Below are positions 13,501 to 25,998 of a stretch of DNA of 64,000 nucleotides, piece after piece. Each line of letters starts with the position of its first letter. The first letter of the stretch is position 1. The notes under the pieces were generated by a model. The model worked only from the letters and a program-made list of their open reading frames with translations, did not search any database and was not told the origin of the DNA. The stretch is from Trileptium ribeirensis. Lineage: Eukaryota; Nematoda; Enoplea; Enoplida; Thoracostomopsidae. The stretch is from positions 1-64,000 of the forward strand of contig JASANE010016246.1 of the NCBI GenBank assembly GCA_030248225.1, written 5' to 3'. The translations under genes were made by a program, and so were the position numbers.

Positions 13501-14010
13501 AGACAGACAGACACACAGGATTTTGCTTTTATATATATAAAATGAATAATGCCGATGCCTCTTTTTTGTTTTTCGATGAAGGCTCCGGTTCGAGAGTTAT
13601 GGGTTTTGAAGTATGGTGTCAAATGTTTCCCCGACCCAAAATTCGAAAATTTGTTCTGACGTCCTGGGCAAACTCATTGCTGGTGTTGATTTTGCTCTGC
13701 GATCCATGGTTCTATGGGTACTGGGGTATGGCGCCGCCACGGTTCATCGACTCAAAATTCCTAATTTTACTGTTATATACGTCCTGGGGGGCTCATATTT
13801 TGCATTTGGGGATTTTGAGGCATGGGAAACTTACTGCAGGTGTTAGTTTTGTTCTAACTTGTGCGGTATTGTGTGATATCCACATATAGCATATCGACGC
13901 GTGTTATTGATAGCTGATTGGCTGTGCATGCAAAAGGCGTAGGTGTACCTATGCTTCACTACGTTCTGCAATCTCGATAGAGTTACTAGTTGTATGATGT
14001 GACACTACCG
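10600..14010 (+). mobile_element. Repeat-family cluster with ~355 bp internal units and inverted end motifs (non-autonomous element, class uncertain)
   Basis: Five internal units begin with ATGATAAATGCCGATGCCTC-type sequence near 10990, 11345, 12200, 12555 and 13545; adjacent units are ~355 bp apart. Two leader copies (10600-10850 and 11820-12060) contain GTGTGTG-rich sequence and CATAAGTCGAGAACGCC. The outer ends carry AGAACGTAGTGAA (10654-10666) and its reverse complement TTCACTACGTTCT (13955-13967). Just inside the 3' end is a hairpin, GCGTAGGT-GT-ACCTATGC. These features fit a Helitron-like or MITE-like non-autonomous element with amplified internal units. No transposase coding is seen. 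Confidence 0.6.
11715..11742 (+). other. Perfect 10 bp GC-rich hairpin followed by five T (terminator-like)
   Basis: GGCCTGGCGC, loop TTC, GCGCCAGGCC, then TTTTT. An outer pairing (TGTGGCC at 11712 with GGGCCACA near 11753) extends the structure. It lies between two copies of the 355 bp units. It looks like a bacterial intrinsic terminator, but in this context it is more likely a structural end of a transposable element. Confidence 0.5.
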
Positions 14011-14135
14011 AACATGTAATATTTTTACTTAAAATAAAGCGGCTGCTGCGTCGTGTTTAAGGGTTTAATATTTGGTATTAAGTTGCCATGAAGTCAACAA
14101 TGTTATTATAATGTGTTACGATCTATATATTGAAG

Positions 14136-14326
14136 GGCTGCCCAAAAAAGCGATAACTGAAGATGATGTGGATCGCCTTGCTCTATGCATTAAAGTACTT
14201 GCCGAGCAAAATCCACTGGCGCAGCAAACATTTGTCGAACGATGTCGAAGCGCTCTGGATTTGATGTTGGACTCTAAAGCATCGAATGAAAAGCATCGTC
14301 TGGCAGCGGCCGCGGAAAAGCGGAAG
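14136..14326 (+). CDS. COPB1: Beta-COP (COPI coatomer beta subunit), internal exon c
   Basis: The exon encodes GLPKKAITEDDVDRLALCIK and continues to EKHRLAAAAEKRK. This matches the helical region of beta-COP (LPKKPITDDDVDR in vertebrates). The acceptor is TATTGAAG/GG. The two leading bases complete the Gly codon begun in the previous exon. The donor is AAG/GTTTGA, a weak but acceptable GT site, leaving phase 0. The exon is embedded between two copies of the same repeat family, so the surrounding introns are almost wholly transposon-derived. Confidence 0.93.
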
Positions 14327-15214
14327 GTTTGATAAAATATGTTTGTGCTACATTAATCTTAATAGAGTTTTTCATATTCGAGTGTCTGTTTGGATAATGA
14401 TTATGTTTGACAATAATAATTACTATTACAGCAGTAATTCGAACGACAATGGGAAATTAACCGAATGTGGCAAGTGTGCTCTCAGTAATAATGTGTTTTG
14501 AAGTTTGAAATTGAGCTTCCTTAGCTCCATTCAAAGTCCTTGAAAAACAATACACGGGCAGTACAACAATGTTGCGATCGTTTTCAGTAAGCGTTAGAAC
14601 CATGACACCCTTCTTGTAATATTTTATTCATGAATAAAGCTTACAATTCTTTGACACTTCATGACTTTGGAGAAAAATTGGAATTTTAGGTATCATATTT
14701 TCAAGTTATAGCCTTATTATGAAGCATGTCTGTTTTCTGTATCTTTATTTTTGAAATATGTCCTCTGTTTTAGCAATTCCCCTTTAAGTGTTCTATTTGC
14801 CTCATCGTCGATTTTTTTAAATTTTTCCTTTGGAATCAGGGCATATAAGTAGGTTTTCTGAAAATTTTCCACATGGATCTCAGTGTTTGTTTAGATAGAC
14901 AATTATTGTAATGCCTTCCTTTCGAAAATATGTGTTGCTTAGCCTGCACGACGTGACTGCCTTGTTCTGCATTGTCATTAACTTCAAGACTAAAACTTTA
15001 TTACGTTAAAAGCGATTTCATCTCCAGCTGCTTGAAAACTAGGGAGCTTATAATAGTAAATATTAGATTACCAATTTGATTCGTAACCGATATTTTGAAA
15101 AAATTAAGTAGCAGGAGACGTTATTTTTAAACATCCTGCGATCGTCGAATTTATACTCGCTAGAAGTATTAAAGGTCAACTAACTAATTGCTTCAGGATA
15201 ATAACATACGTTTT
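14327..15214 (+). other. Beta-COP intron, non-repeat part
   Basis: AT-rich sequence with no coding signal and no clear element. Confidence 0.45.
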
Positions 15215-16436
15215 AATCATAACGTAGTGGAGATTGTGTATTACATGGGTGAACACGGAAGCAAGGTTATTTTTATCTTAACTTTCGAATTTTTTCTCTG
15301 GATGGTTTTATTTCTTAGTAAAATGATAAATGCCGATACCTCCTTTTTGTTTTCCGATTAAGGCTCCGGTTCTATAGTTATGGGGTTTGATGTATGGTGC
15401 CCAATGGTTCCCCGACCCAAAATTCGAAAATTTGTTTTGATGTGCCGTGCGGCTGCAAACAAAGTTTCACTTGGGGATTTTCGGGCATGGGGAACTTATT
15501 GTCGGTGTTTGTTTTGCCCTGTGGCCCATGGGTACGGGGACATAAGGGCACCCACCAGGTTCGGAGTCAGAGAGCAAAATAAAGGTTTTTTACCTCATTT
15601 TAGTGCCCTTCACGCAAGCACTATTTTATCTTAACTTTCGATTTTTTGTCTTTTTGGTTTTATTTCGTAGTAAAATGATAAATGCCGATGCTTCTTCTTT
15701 GTTTTTGATTAAGGCTCCGGTTCATGGAGTTGAGGTATGGCACCCCGATGGTTACTCGACCTACTTTAGAAAATTCATTTTGACGTCCTGGGCGGCTGAA
15801 TAGTTTCACTTGGTGGTTTTCGGGCATGATAAACTCATTGCCGGTGTTGGTTTTACTCTACGACCTTTGGCTTCATGGGTACGGGGGTATGGCGTCCCAA
15901 TGGCTCGGGGCCAGAGGTCAAAATGATGTTTTTACCCCCATTTTACTACCCTTTGCTGAAGCAAGGTTATTTTTATCTTAACATTCGATTTTTTCTCTGG
16001 TTTGTTTTATTTCATAGTAAAATGACAAATGCCGATGCCTCTTTTTTGTTTTTCGATTAAGGGTCCGGTTCTAGAGTTATGGGTTTGAAGTGTCCCAATG
16101 GTTCCTGGCTCCAAAATTTAAAACTTTGTTCTGACGTCCTGGGCGGCTGAAAAGCTTCACTTAGGGGTTTGGGCCATGGGGAACTCATTGCCGGTGTTGG
16201 TTTTACTCTGTGACCATTGGTTCGTGGGTACATGGGTATGGCGCCGCCATGGTTCATCGATCCAAAATTCCTAATTTTTCTGTTACGTCCTGGGAGGCTG
16301 ATAGCTTGCACTTGAGGGTTTTGGAGCATGGGAAACTTATTGTCGGTGTTAGTTCTGTTCTAACTTGTGCAGTATTGCGTGATATCTACATATAGAATAT
16401 CGGCTTATGCTAGCGAGAGCTGATTGCCTGTGATTG
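15215..16436 (+). mobile_element. Second copy of the 355 bp-unit repeat family, 5' shortened and split by the solo LTR
   Basis: A truncated leader (CATAACGTAGTGGAGATTG near 15220) is joined directly to three internal units starting near 15322, 15677 and 16020. The copy breaks off after GATTGCCTGTG. Its remaining 3' end reappears at 24402, on the far side of the 8 kb solo LTR. Confidence 0.7.
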
Positions 16437-17490
16437 TGTATTAGATCGACGTGACGCTGCTGCATTACGCACTTCCACAAACGTAATGCCCATATGACCC
16501 CGGCTATCGTGACTTCCAGGGCGGACCTATTGGGTTCATATTCTTAAATCTTCGTTTTATTCGGGTCAGGCCCAAGAAATTACGGAGCTTAGCATGTCGC
16601 AGGAGCGCTTCACAGGATGTGTTCTGATCCTGCCGGACGGGTTGCACACGTAGCCTAAGAGGTACTACCTTTGAGGTCCCCAGGGAGCTCAGCTCCGTCA
16701 CCTGCTCACAGGCCAAAAAGACCACACCGTTATTCCATATCTTCGTTTAGCCGGGAAGTGTATTGAATTGCTATTTGGGTTGGATCGACTTTCCTATTTT
16801 TTCCTGAAGGTTAATTTATTTAGCCAGTGGCTCCAACTAAGGTCCGACAAATCCCTAGACGTTCAACGTCGGGTACGCGTGTAATTTCCTATTATGGGTG
16901 CTCAGCGTGAGTTTAAGTTTTTGCGCTAGTTTTACCGTATTAGTCAAACGATTCGTACTCACACAGCAATATATTTAACACAATTATAAAATCGGCGAGT
17001 CACGCTAAGGTTTGATTCTTCAATGCGTGTGTCAAACCTGAACGTGGGTCGTGGATAGGTGTGACGGATTTCAAACACCTTTGAATGAATATCTATCGCT
17101 ACTAAAGCTAAGGGTCAGAAAAACACTTGGACACATTGGGTTTGATTGAGCATTTATTGATGAGTCAAAATCTTACATGAACATAAACATATTGTACGGG
17201 CGTATACAACAGGTACAATGTCACCAACATGGCACGCTATTAGGAGAATGAGCAGGGTGATTAACGGGTAAGTTGCGGAGTCATCGCCTTTTTCACTGCA
17301 CTCTCACAGCTGAGTCAAATCACGGCGTGTACTGCTAAGCTTTTTCTAATGACAGCTGCGCTCACCTTACTTATTAAAATTGGGTCAGGTTAGAAGCAAA
17401 TACCGGTAAGTAATACGGAGCGTACAACGGTTAGTTATCGATAAAGAAGCGCCATTCAACTAAATACTCGCTCGGCACTACGATTGCTAC

Positions 17491-17860
17491 GAGAGGGTAC
17501 TCCGACAAAACAGCAGGTTCAGGTAAGCGAAAGGCGGTAATATAACTGGCACAAATGGGGCATACGGGACTCAATCTTGCTCATCCTAATCACTGCTATG
17601 GTACATGATAAATAGATGCGGTGAAGTAGCGATTGGATTAACATACGACAAAATGTTACAATTACATACGACAAAATGTCTATGTCGAGAGGGTACTCCG
17701 ACAAAACAGCAGGTTCAGGTAAGCGAAAGGCGGTAATATAACTGGCACAAATGGGGCATACGGGACTCAATCTTGCTCATCCTAATCACTGCTATGGTAC
17801 ATGATAAATAGATGCGGTGAAGTAGCGATTGGATTAACATACGACAAAATGTTACAACAA
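17491..17860. repeat. Recent 196 bp tandem duplication inside the solo LTR
   Basis: The run starting GAGAGGGTACTCCGACAAAA at 17491 is repeated almost base for base from 17687. The corresponding part of the LTR at 36420-36600 has a single copy, so the duplication is private to the solo LTR. Confidence 0.85.
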
Positions 17861-20800
17861 ACGATTAATGATACATATCGATATAACGGTAAGTTTGGGA
17901 GCTGATCATCGGTACGACTCATAATTTTCTCTGGTGCGACAATGGTACGATATCCTTTTTCCTACTCGCATACATACATACGTACGGTGACCATAAGTAA
18001 GAGATAAAATTTTTAACAGGTTGCGGAGACATAACTGGTGACTTTTAGGTTCTAATTTCCTATAAAATCACTTCTCAAACATGGTAGCAAAACGGTAGAT
18101 TCTGGCCTTAAACCGAGGCTCATCTGTAACCTAAACAGCTACAAAAACGGACTTTTTTCTGATCCATAAACATGAGCTAGAGTAATGCTGAAAATGGTCG
18201 GGTAGACTTCTCTGCGATATAGCTTAGAGGTCCCGGTAGACTGAAGTTGGGACCGAATTTCTAATTTTCCGAAACTTGCAACTGCAAAATTTGCACTATG
18301 CTTATTGCTAAAATTTACTGTGTTGTATACAGTAACTGCACTTTATCAACACTAGGGAAAAGAATATTTCGTTTTGGCTGCGGAATTTACTTAATTTTAG
18401 AAGATGTTGGATCGAATCGGATTTTGGGAAAACTGATAATTCATCGATTCTAAGCATAATTCGGGGTTCACTTAGGATCGTAATTCACGCTGGGCTCAGC
18501 GAAACAATATTCTATATCCTTATCAAAAAGTACGGCGATACTATAAGCGATGTAGCAAAGAATCCTAATATTTGGACGTTGACGTGCAAGTCAGGGCATT
18601 TCGCGTCCTAATGCGATTCGGGTAATATTCGGTTTGGTTTGACTCGTAATTTCATCTAACTTATTGCGAAGTTCCAAACGGACTCCTACTAATTTTATAA
18701 ACGAGTTGAAGGTGTTGCCTTAGCCTTCAACTTTCATGGCTAGAGAATAACTCGGTGCTCGACGGTAATTCTATCAAAAAGTGCTGCGCTCTACAACGGA
18801 GTGCAGATCCAATGGCTCATAAGCGCATTGTGTACTAAATGTAGCGGTCGGTTCAGGATCAAAAGATCATACTATGTTAATGGTTTAAAGTTCACGGTTT
18901 GCTTACGAGTTTCAATAAACGCTTGACAATCTTATTTGGTTCGTCCAATCACAGATTTCCTAGTTAAAAATTAACTACTCGTTCAATAATTCGCTGGAAC
19001 GTATAAGTAGGCCGCTACCGAAGTAATGAGCTACTATGGGGCGTTCCCAATTCCTACTAGTTCAAATGGTACAAAAAATTGGCTCACTTAATTGATTTTC
19101 CTTAACTGATTGGATATCTCAACTCAATTCCTAAATGTGGATATTATCCTACAGCGATCGAATCATTTATTGCTACTAGACAGCGGTACTATTGCGGACC
19201 AAGGGACAAGCTCGGGCGAGTGTTATTCGGATTGCTAATTTTCGACCGAGATTTTGCGTCCAACTCGGTAGGGACTGTGGGAAAATCTATGATTTACCCT
19301 GACTTTCTAATTTGCCAGCCTTTCTCTGTGAAATTTTGCATAGGGGCTGGGCTTGACCTTATTTATCGATTTACTAGGACCAGGTTAACGGTCCTCACAA
19401 AAATTGATTCGTCGGGCCGAAACCCGATAGACCCGATATCGCGTCTAGCGACATCGTCGATTTTGCTATACTAAAATTTTGCCACTGCTATTAAATTTAC
19501 CAACACTGGTAAATTTAATATTTTCATTGCAGCGGCCGTATATAGGAGATTCGAGTCTCCGACGGCATGTGTGCTGCATTGATGTGAATACACATACAGA
19601 GGAAAGAGACTCAGAAATATCAGACTGAAAACTTGCAGAAATACGTGTAAAAGCTAAACCAACGCCTAACTATAAATGTGCTTATGCGGGAAAGAAAATT
19701 GCGAATTCTGTGTAAAACCTGAGCGGCTTTTGCGCTGCTCGGGTTTATTTTTCCTATAACTTTTGAACGCGCCACGGCTTTGCCGGGCTCAATAGCTCAA
19801 ATGGAATGCCTAACGGGCCTCTATTTGTAGGAAAAAATATTGAAATTACTGAAGGAAGTTTTAAGTTATTGATATTTGAAGTTTTGCATAGGAGCGGACC
19901 CCTATCGGGCCGTCGGGTTTGTGATTCGGACTCGATAGTGTTAAGTTTTAGAATGGTGTCCGGTAGCGGACATTTCTACGAAGAAAAGGCGAAAATTTCA
20001 AGAAAATTCCTGGAGAGGATCTTAAAATATTTCAATTTTACGTTTTCAGTGGGGGTAGGCCCCTTCAAGGTGGTGGGGTTTGGGGTTCCGACGCAAAATC
20101 GATAAGTTTTAGAATTGCACTCATGAGCAGACATCACTACAAAGAAATGGCCAGAGTTTTAGCAAAATTCCTGGAGTAGATCCTAAGATATTTCAATTTT
20201 CATAATTTGGCGGGGGCAAGCCACTTCAGGGTCGTCGGGTTTAGGATTCCGACGTGGCATTCGGAGATTTTAGATATTGGAGCAGTAGCTCGGATCCTAG
20301 CTGAGATCCGGGTAAAATTATAACCAAATTGCTGGGGTAATTCTCGAGATATGCGAAATTTCCAATCTAAGTGAGCTGTCTTGCTCACAGGGCGTTGAGT
20401 CAGTATGACTACTTGTGGTTCGATACAATTTTTCAGCGTGTGGGCAATGCCTAGAGCACTACTGCATTATTAATAAAACTTGACTGACTTCCTGAGCTAA
20501 CTTGGTCTCTACAATATCTAATTTTGTCCTAGATTCCTACTTACAAAATATCAAAACAGGCGGATGAACTTGCGTCCAAAGAAATCGTAAATCGAGTAAA
20601 ATTTTGAGTAAAATCATTGATAAATACTTAATGAAAATAGTGTGACCACGGATGATTCGGAGCTCTACTGTCAATTTTCAACCAAAATGTGTTTTGTTTA
20701 ACCTCGTTCGGCTCAAGGATTATATTTCCAAATCCTAACTCTACTCAGGGAATCATGTAAAACTAAGTCTTAACCCGGGTGTCGCGTTTGTTGATACCAT

Positions 20801-23800
20801 AACTCATCGACCGAGGGAGGTTCGGTATGACTACGGGCAAATAATTTAATCATGTGTGTGGCCAACTATGGCTACGAGTCTGCGGGACTAGCTAGGACGG
20901 ACAGGGCTATCATGTAAAACAAAGTATGGACATGGAGTCTACGGAGACTTAACGTTACTTCTAATTAACCTACGTTTTACTATACCCTAGTTACTTCTAC
21001 GGACTGATTAATCTAACTGGCTTCAGTGACACTGGATTCTAAGGTCGAACCTCCCTGTCCACGCTTACAGAGTCGGATCCTTTGCTTTAACGTCCATCGC
21101 CCATCCATCCATACGTACGACCAACGCAAAAACCAAAATCAATTAGAAAACTCCAAAGAAGAAAACATACAAAGTAAGCGCCAGAGCCGGTCTGCAAAAC
21201 GTCAGCGGATGAGGACTCGGCACAACTTTGATGCTAACGTTATATTAATCAGTAAACCAATATAAAACTAATATTAACCGATGTCGGCCGTTATAGTCCT
21301 TTTATTGACGCAGCTAACTTGATGGAATGCTAATAAAGCACACTAAACGACCGATGTTAGCTTAACTGATGACTACCAAGCCGTGTACTGATAGACCACT
21401 GCGCATCAGTTTAATATTATATTCTTTATTTGCTTAATAAAACTACCAAGTTCATACCGAAGTAAGCATCCAGCTCATACAAACTTTATATACTTGGAAC
21501 CGGTGTTAGAAGACGCGGCTTGTGTGAACAAAGAAAAGAAAGGGGTATTAAAAGAGGCCGCTGTTCCCTCAGCGATGGTCAAAGTGCCACAGGAGTCTCG
21601 GATTCGGACTCAGCGTGTCCGTCCACGCAATTTACTATGTAACAGGTCCGTATTCGGATAACAAAAGTGCGGGTGGTTTCTCGGGATAAACTCATGACAA
21701 ATTTTCCAAAAATTGGGGTGTTTTAAACGATTCCCGTGGTTCGGGGTACCTTTCTCTGGGGTACTAGGTATATATTCGGGTTAGTTTTGACAAGGGGAGT
21801 CCAACGCCGGTCGGGGCGTTATTCCCGAGATTTTCACGGGGGCACAGCGGGACCAGTCCAGGCTCAAAAGAAAACCTCGGATCTGGGGATTACAACGGTA
21901 CCCTACACATATACTTACGTTTAATATTCTTCAAGTTATTTGTGTTTTTGTTTGCTTACGGACATACTAATTTACCCAAAAGTTCGTGGATCCGGGTCGG
22001 ATCTCTACGAAACCGGTCTCGTTAGAAAGATCGTAAAAATTTCTAGCAGAAATGTTAAGTGGTAAATTTGCGATTTCTCAACGGTTCTGGAGTTATGGGT
22101 CGGAGCCGATACTTTTGATACCAAATTTTCATAAATTTCTTTAATTTTATCTTATATTTCGACCAGCGAAAATGAACGCTGGTAATTTATATTTCTTTTC
22201 GCTTTGTAAATTACCAGTGTAGTTGTGAATACTGAACGCTGGTAGAGGATATTTCACTTTTCGCAACTTTTCAGAAAATTTGTTCGTTTGCTGTTCGCTA
22301 TAGGGCGAACAGCCATATTTTTTTGTGGGCCTCATTCGTGAGGACGGTCGTGACGGGTATCCGGCTATCAAAAATAGAAGTCAACTTTGCTGTCTTACCA
22401 CGCGGGGTAGGGCTGTCCCTACGTATCGGGGCGGGCGAGGAGTCGTACCGTCCTAAACTCTACGATTTGAGTATGGCAAGAGCTGGCCATACTCACAATT
22501 CTACCTATAAAAACACTGATTTATAAGCGTAAAAGTCCCTACATTTTTCCTTAAAAACATCCTAAACAAGGCAAGTTAATCCCGATTAATGGTACCTCCA
22601 AACTTATAAATTACAAGGGTACAATAAAGTATAACAATTATCATATAAATGGCATGAATTTACAACGCAAATTGACCAAGAAAATGGTACAATTATCGTG
22701 CAACAAGTATACGTTCACAATCAGTGGTACAATACATCATTATAATCGTAAGAATGGTACAAAATCATGATTTTACGGCCTTTAATAACGCAACATATGG
22801 TATAAATATAAGGATCATAAAACAGTATGGAACCAGTCGTAGTGGAACAACATTTTTTGACGGCATTAGTAATATGAACGTACTCAATGTCTTGGGAATA
22901 TATTATTACCTAGACAACAATGAGTAAATGAAAGAATAGTTTTATTCAGTTCGAACGAAAAGCAAGACAAAGGAAGTCACGTGGCTTATATAGCATGGTA
23001 ATGAATGGTAATCGAAGCACAGCAATGAAATCGTAGGACACGGAGTCTGAAAATAATTTTGCCTATAATATTCGTACTATACTGTTCCTGTATGTACAAT
23101 GCATCTAATTTCTTATCTCCCCATGGAAAACTCAACGTATATGCCGTTAAAACGACCCTACGACCAATGATTGGGCTGTTGTGAGCTTAATCAGGGTGTT
23201 AATTAGTTAATTAGCTTAATTAATGATAAAATTGGCAAGTTGCCAAACTTCTAAAATATCAGGTGCACATCCTCACATGATAAGCTTTCAAACAAAAAAA
23301 GTTTTTTGAAAAAGTTTCAGTGGTTCTTGAGATCCATGAAAGACGAACGGACATCCAATTTTTTGTTCCCAGACAGAAAATAAAAACGCTTCGCTCGATC
23401 GCCTCGGTTCGCTTGGCGGCCTCGCTCCGCTCAATCATGATAAAATATAGGCGCTTTTATGGCCTTTAACAACTCAAATGTATGGTGTGAATATGGTACA
23501 CACAAATATATAATGCGATCATTACCATACGAATCAAGCGAATTAATACGCGTCTTTATGGCCGTCAAACATGGTACAACAAAACAATGGTAACGGTACT
23601 ATACATATATATACATTATACGCAATTTAAGTATGTCAAAGTAGCCGTTATGGCTCGATCGATAATTATATGTCTACGTATATACGGTAACAACATTTCG
23701 ATGATTCTTTATCCCTGAAATGTTAACAACGATACCCATTTTGATCACTGAGAACTGCCGGCGGTGCAGGCCGAAATATGACAAAAATCTCGTGTACGTA

Positions 23801-24059
23801 TCGATGTTAATGGACGTAACGATCCATGATTTGTGCGAAATATATATGTATACGGTTTATAAACATGGTAACGACAAAGTCTTGCGGTCGGTTCGTATGT
23901 GCAGGGGAAAACCGGCTTATGTATTCGCTTGCACTGAGAGGTTATGGATGGGTTCTAATCCCATTTACGTACGTGCTTCGATGTTACAGTGAGGTCCGTA
24001 CCCGGTCGGGTCATCTCCGTTGGGCGTTCTACGTTGGGGGACATTCGCAACTAAATTCG

Positions 24060-24380
24060 AAAATGTCGACCATTACGCTATGGCCATTATTATTTCGGAA
24101 TTCGCCAAAATGTTGGCCATTACACTGTGGGCAGGATTATTGGTAGTCGATAAAATGTTGGCCATTACACTGTGGCCAGGGTTATCGGGGTCTTCGATTA
24201 AATGTTGGCCATTGGACTGTGGCCAGGATTATTTGGATTTTTGTAAATGTTGGCCATTAGACAGTGGCCAGGATTATTGGGGTTTCCGTAAATGTTGGCC
24301 ATTAGAGTGTGGCCAGGATTAAGGGTTTTCGACAAAATGTTGCCATTAGGCTATGGTCAGGATTAATCCACCTCGTAACG
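24060..24380 (-). repeat. 45 bp tandem array at the LTR 5' end, seven units
   Basis: Units begin AAATGTTGGCCATTA at about 24060 (diverged), 24108, 24153, 24200, 24245, 24290 and 24335. Each holds the partial palindrome TGGCCATTxxxxTGTGGCCA. In LTR orientation the array lies just inside the TG terminus, the expected place of U3 enhancer repeats. The 5' LTR (29240-29290) has about one unit and the 3' LTR (60735-60845) about two, so copy number varies between LTRs. Confidence 0.85.
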
Positions 24381-24401
24381 ATCCAGTATGGATCTGTTAC
24401 A

Positions 24402-24470
24402 CATGCGAAAGGCGTAAGTATACCTATGCTTCACTACGTTCTGCAATCTCGATAGAGTTAGTAGTCTATT
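24402..24470 (+). mobile_element. Displaced 3' end of the 355 bp-unit repeat copy
   Basis: CATGCGAAAGGCGTAAGTATACC and the following TTCACTACGTTCT and CTCGATAGAGTTA match the end of the copy at 13929-13985. It is the right-hand fragment of the copy split by the solo LTR. Confidence 0.8.
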
Positions 24471-24538
24471 AGAAAACCAAAATATAGGTACAACAGTTAC
24501 GGATGGAGTTAACCGCGCAAGCACGCAAACGTTTCAAC

Positions 24539-25377
24539 CAGCGTTTTTTTTTCAAATCTGACCCTGAGCAAAAAGTTGAGCATTTCTAAGGAAAGTTGAG
24601 CATTTCTAAGAGATATTGAGCATTTTGGAGCAACCCCAAAACTGCATGCTTTTAAATTATTAAATGTTTCAGCAGTTCTTACGTATAGCCATAGTCTTAT
24701 ATAATTGACATAGTAATACACTAGTTATACTTATTGTAGTAACACGTTCTAAAATCTAGTATGTATAGATTTGTAACACGGGACTCTAGTACCATTTTTA
24801 TTGCTTTTAGGTTTTAAAACGGCCTTACGTAAATCGTCCTGATTATGCTGTTTAGTAATTGCTACTACAATATAGATAAATTCTATTTTAGCTTGTGCCT
24901 TATTTAAGGTTAAGGTCTAATTTTGATTTTCGAAGACTGACCACATTTATTTTATTACAATTGTTCTCCGCTTTTACACAACATCGTGGTCAGAATGTTA
25001 TTTTGTTTGGTTTCGATGGGGGTAGGGGTTGGACGGTATTTTTATTATGACGGCTATCGGAATTAAAATTGGGAAGAGATTCGTCACTAGTAACCACTAG
25101 TAACTCTATCGAGATTGCAGAACGTCGTGAAGCATAGGTGCACCTACGCCTACGCCTTTTGCGATCAGATGTCGATAGCATTCGTCGATATCTATATATG
25201 GACATCACACAATACCAGCACAAGTTAGAACAGAACTAACACCGGCAATGAGTTTCAGATGCAAATCAGATTTTTTCAAATCTGACCCTGAGCAAAAAGT
25301 TGAGCATTTCTAAGCAACCTTGAGCATTTCTAAGAAAAGTTGAGCAAATGCTCAGTAAAATGCTCAAAAAAACCCTG
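24539..25377. mobile_element. hAT-type non-autonomous element with 8 bp target duplication
   Basis: The element begins CAGCGTTTTTTTT and ends AAAAAAACCCTG. It is flanked by a perfect 8 bp duplication GTTTCAAC (24531-24538 and 25378-25385), the size typical of hAT transposons. Both ends carry the same sub-terminal block (CAAATCTGACCCTGAGC plus repeated GTTGAGCATTTCTAAG) in direct orientation. It contains a nested inverted fragment of the 355 bp-unit family (25096-25258). There is no transposase. Confidence 0.82.
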
Positions 25378-25499
25378 GTTTCAACGCATTTGCATGCGTG
25401 TATGTGCGTTTTTGTGCAGTTGATTCTGCTGTGACTATAACACACAAAATAAAACTTGTACCTCCCAACTGTAATTTATTTTTATTCAGGACAAAGTGC

Positions 25500-25670
25500 A
25501 AGCAGATTCACCTATTGGATTTACGCAACTTGCAAATCGATTCGGGCTTGGTGGGGGCGAAAATTTGTTCGATTTGAGCCTTTCGCAGGCTCTCGGTCAT
25601 ACGGCAGCCAAGCCGGAAACGAGTTTGGATTTCGCCACTTCAAAGCTGGGCAAGGTTACTCAGCTTACTG
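25500..25670 (+). CDS. COPB1: Beta-COP (COPI coatomer beta subunit), internal exon d
   Basis: The exon encodes DKVQADSPIGFTQLANR and ends LASKL-like …SKLGKVTQLT, the end of the trunk and entry to the appendage region of beta-COP. The acceptor TTTATTCAG/GAC joins in phase 0 to the exon ending at 14326. The donor ACTG/GTAATT leaves phase 1, completed by GT at 27368 to give Gly. The middle (SLSQALGHTAAKPETSLDF) is variable, as in other animals. Confidence 0.93.
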
Positions 25671-25998
25671 GTAATTATTTGAAAACAATGTTATGTTTAT
25701 ATTATTCTAAGCGTATAATGTCAATGTGTTTAACTAATTTAAGTTACAGTGGTCTCGTAACTGAGCGTTGGAACAATTTAATGCTGTATCATCGGTATAC
25801 CGGTAGACTTCTGGTCATGGTTGCTCAGAAAATGACGCTTGAACTGCGGTTCGGGCATTCGGGATGAACAAAAGATCATCGGGGTAGTGTTTTACATACG
25901 CATTACAGTATAATTCTCTTAATATATTATTATGTATTAATATTTTTCGATTTATGCGCGTCTGCGTTAGCATTATATTACACGACATGTATTGGTGT

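Larger units (their letters stand above)
16437..24401 (-). mobile_element. Solo LTR (~8.0 kb) of the giant retroelement, inverted
   Basis: Read on the - strand this sequence starts TGTAACAGATCC and ends …CGATCTAATACA, the same TG…CA termini as the LTR at 29214-37606. Matching segments occur in mirror order across its full length. For example, 16465-16735 matches the complement of 37321-37600, 19806-20105 that of 33870-34190, 22270-22370 that of 30070-30180, and 23720-24400 that of 29214-29600. It interrupts a known repeat copy. Comparison with the intact copy at 13910-13950 implies a 4 bp target duplication, CATG on the right and a mutated ATTG on the left (16433-16436). No gag/pol lies next to it, so it is a solo LTR left by recombination. 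Confidence 0.82.

Noticed and set aside
24060..24380. CRISPR-like array
   Set aside because: The 45 bp units are contiguous tandem repeats without unique spacers, in a eukaryotic LTR.
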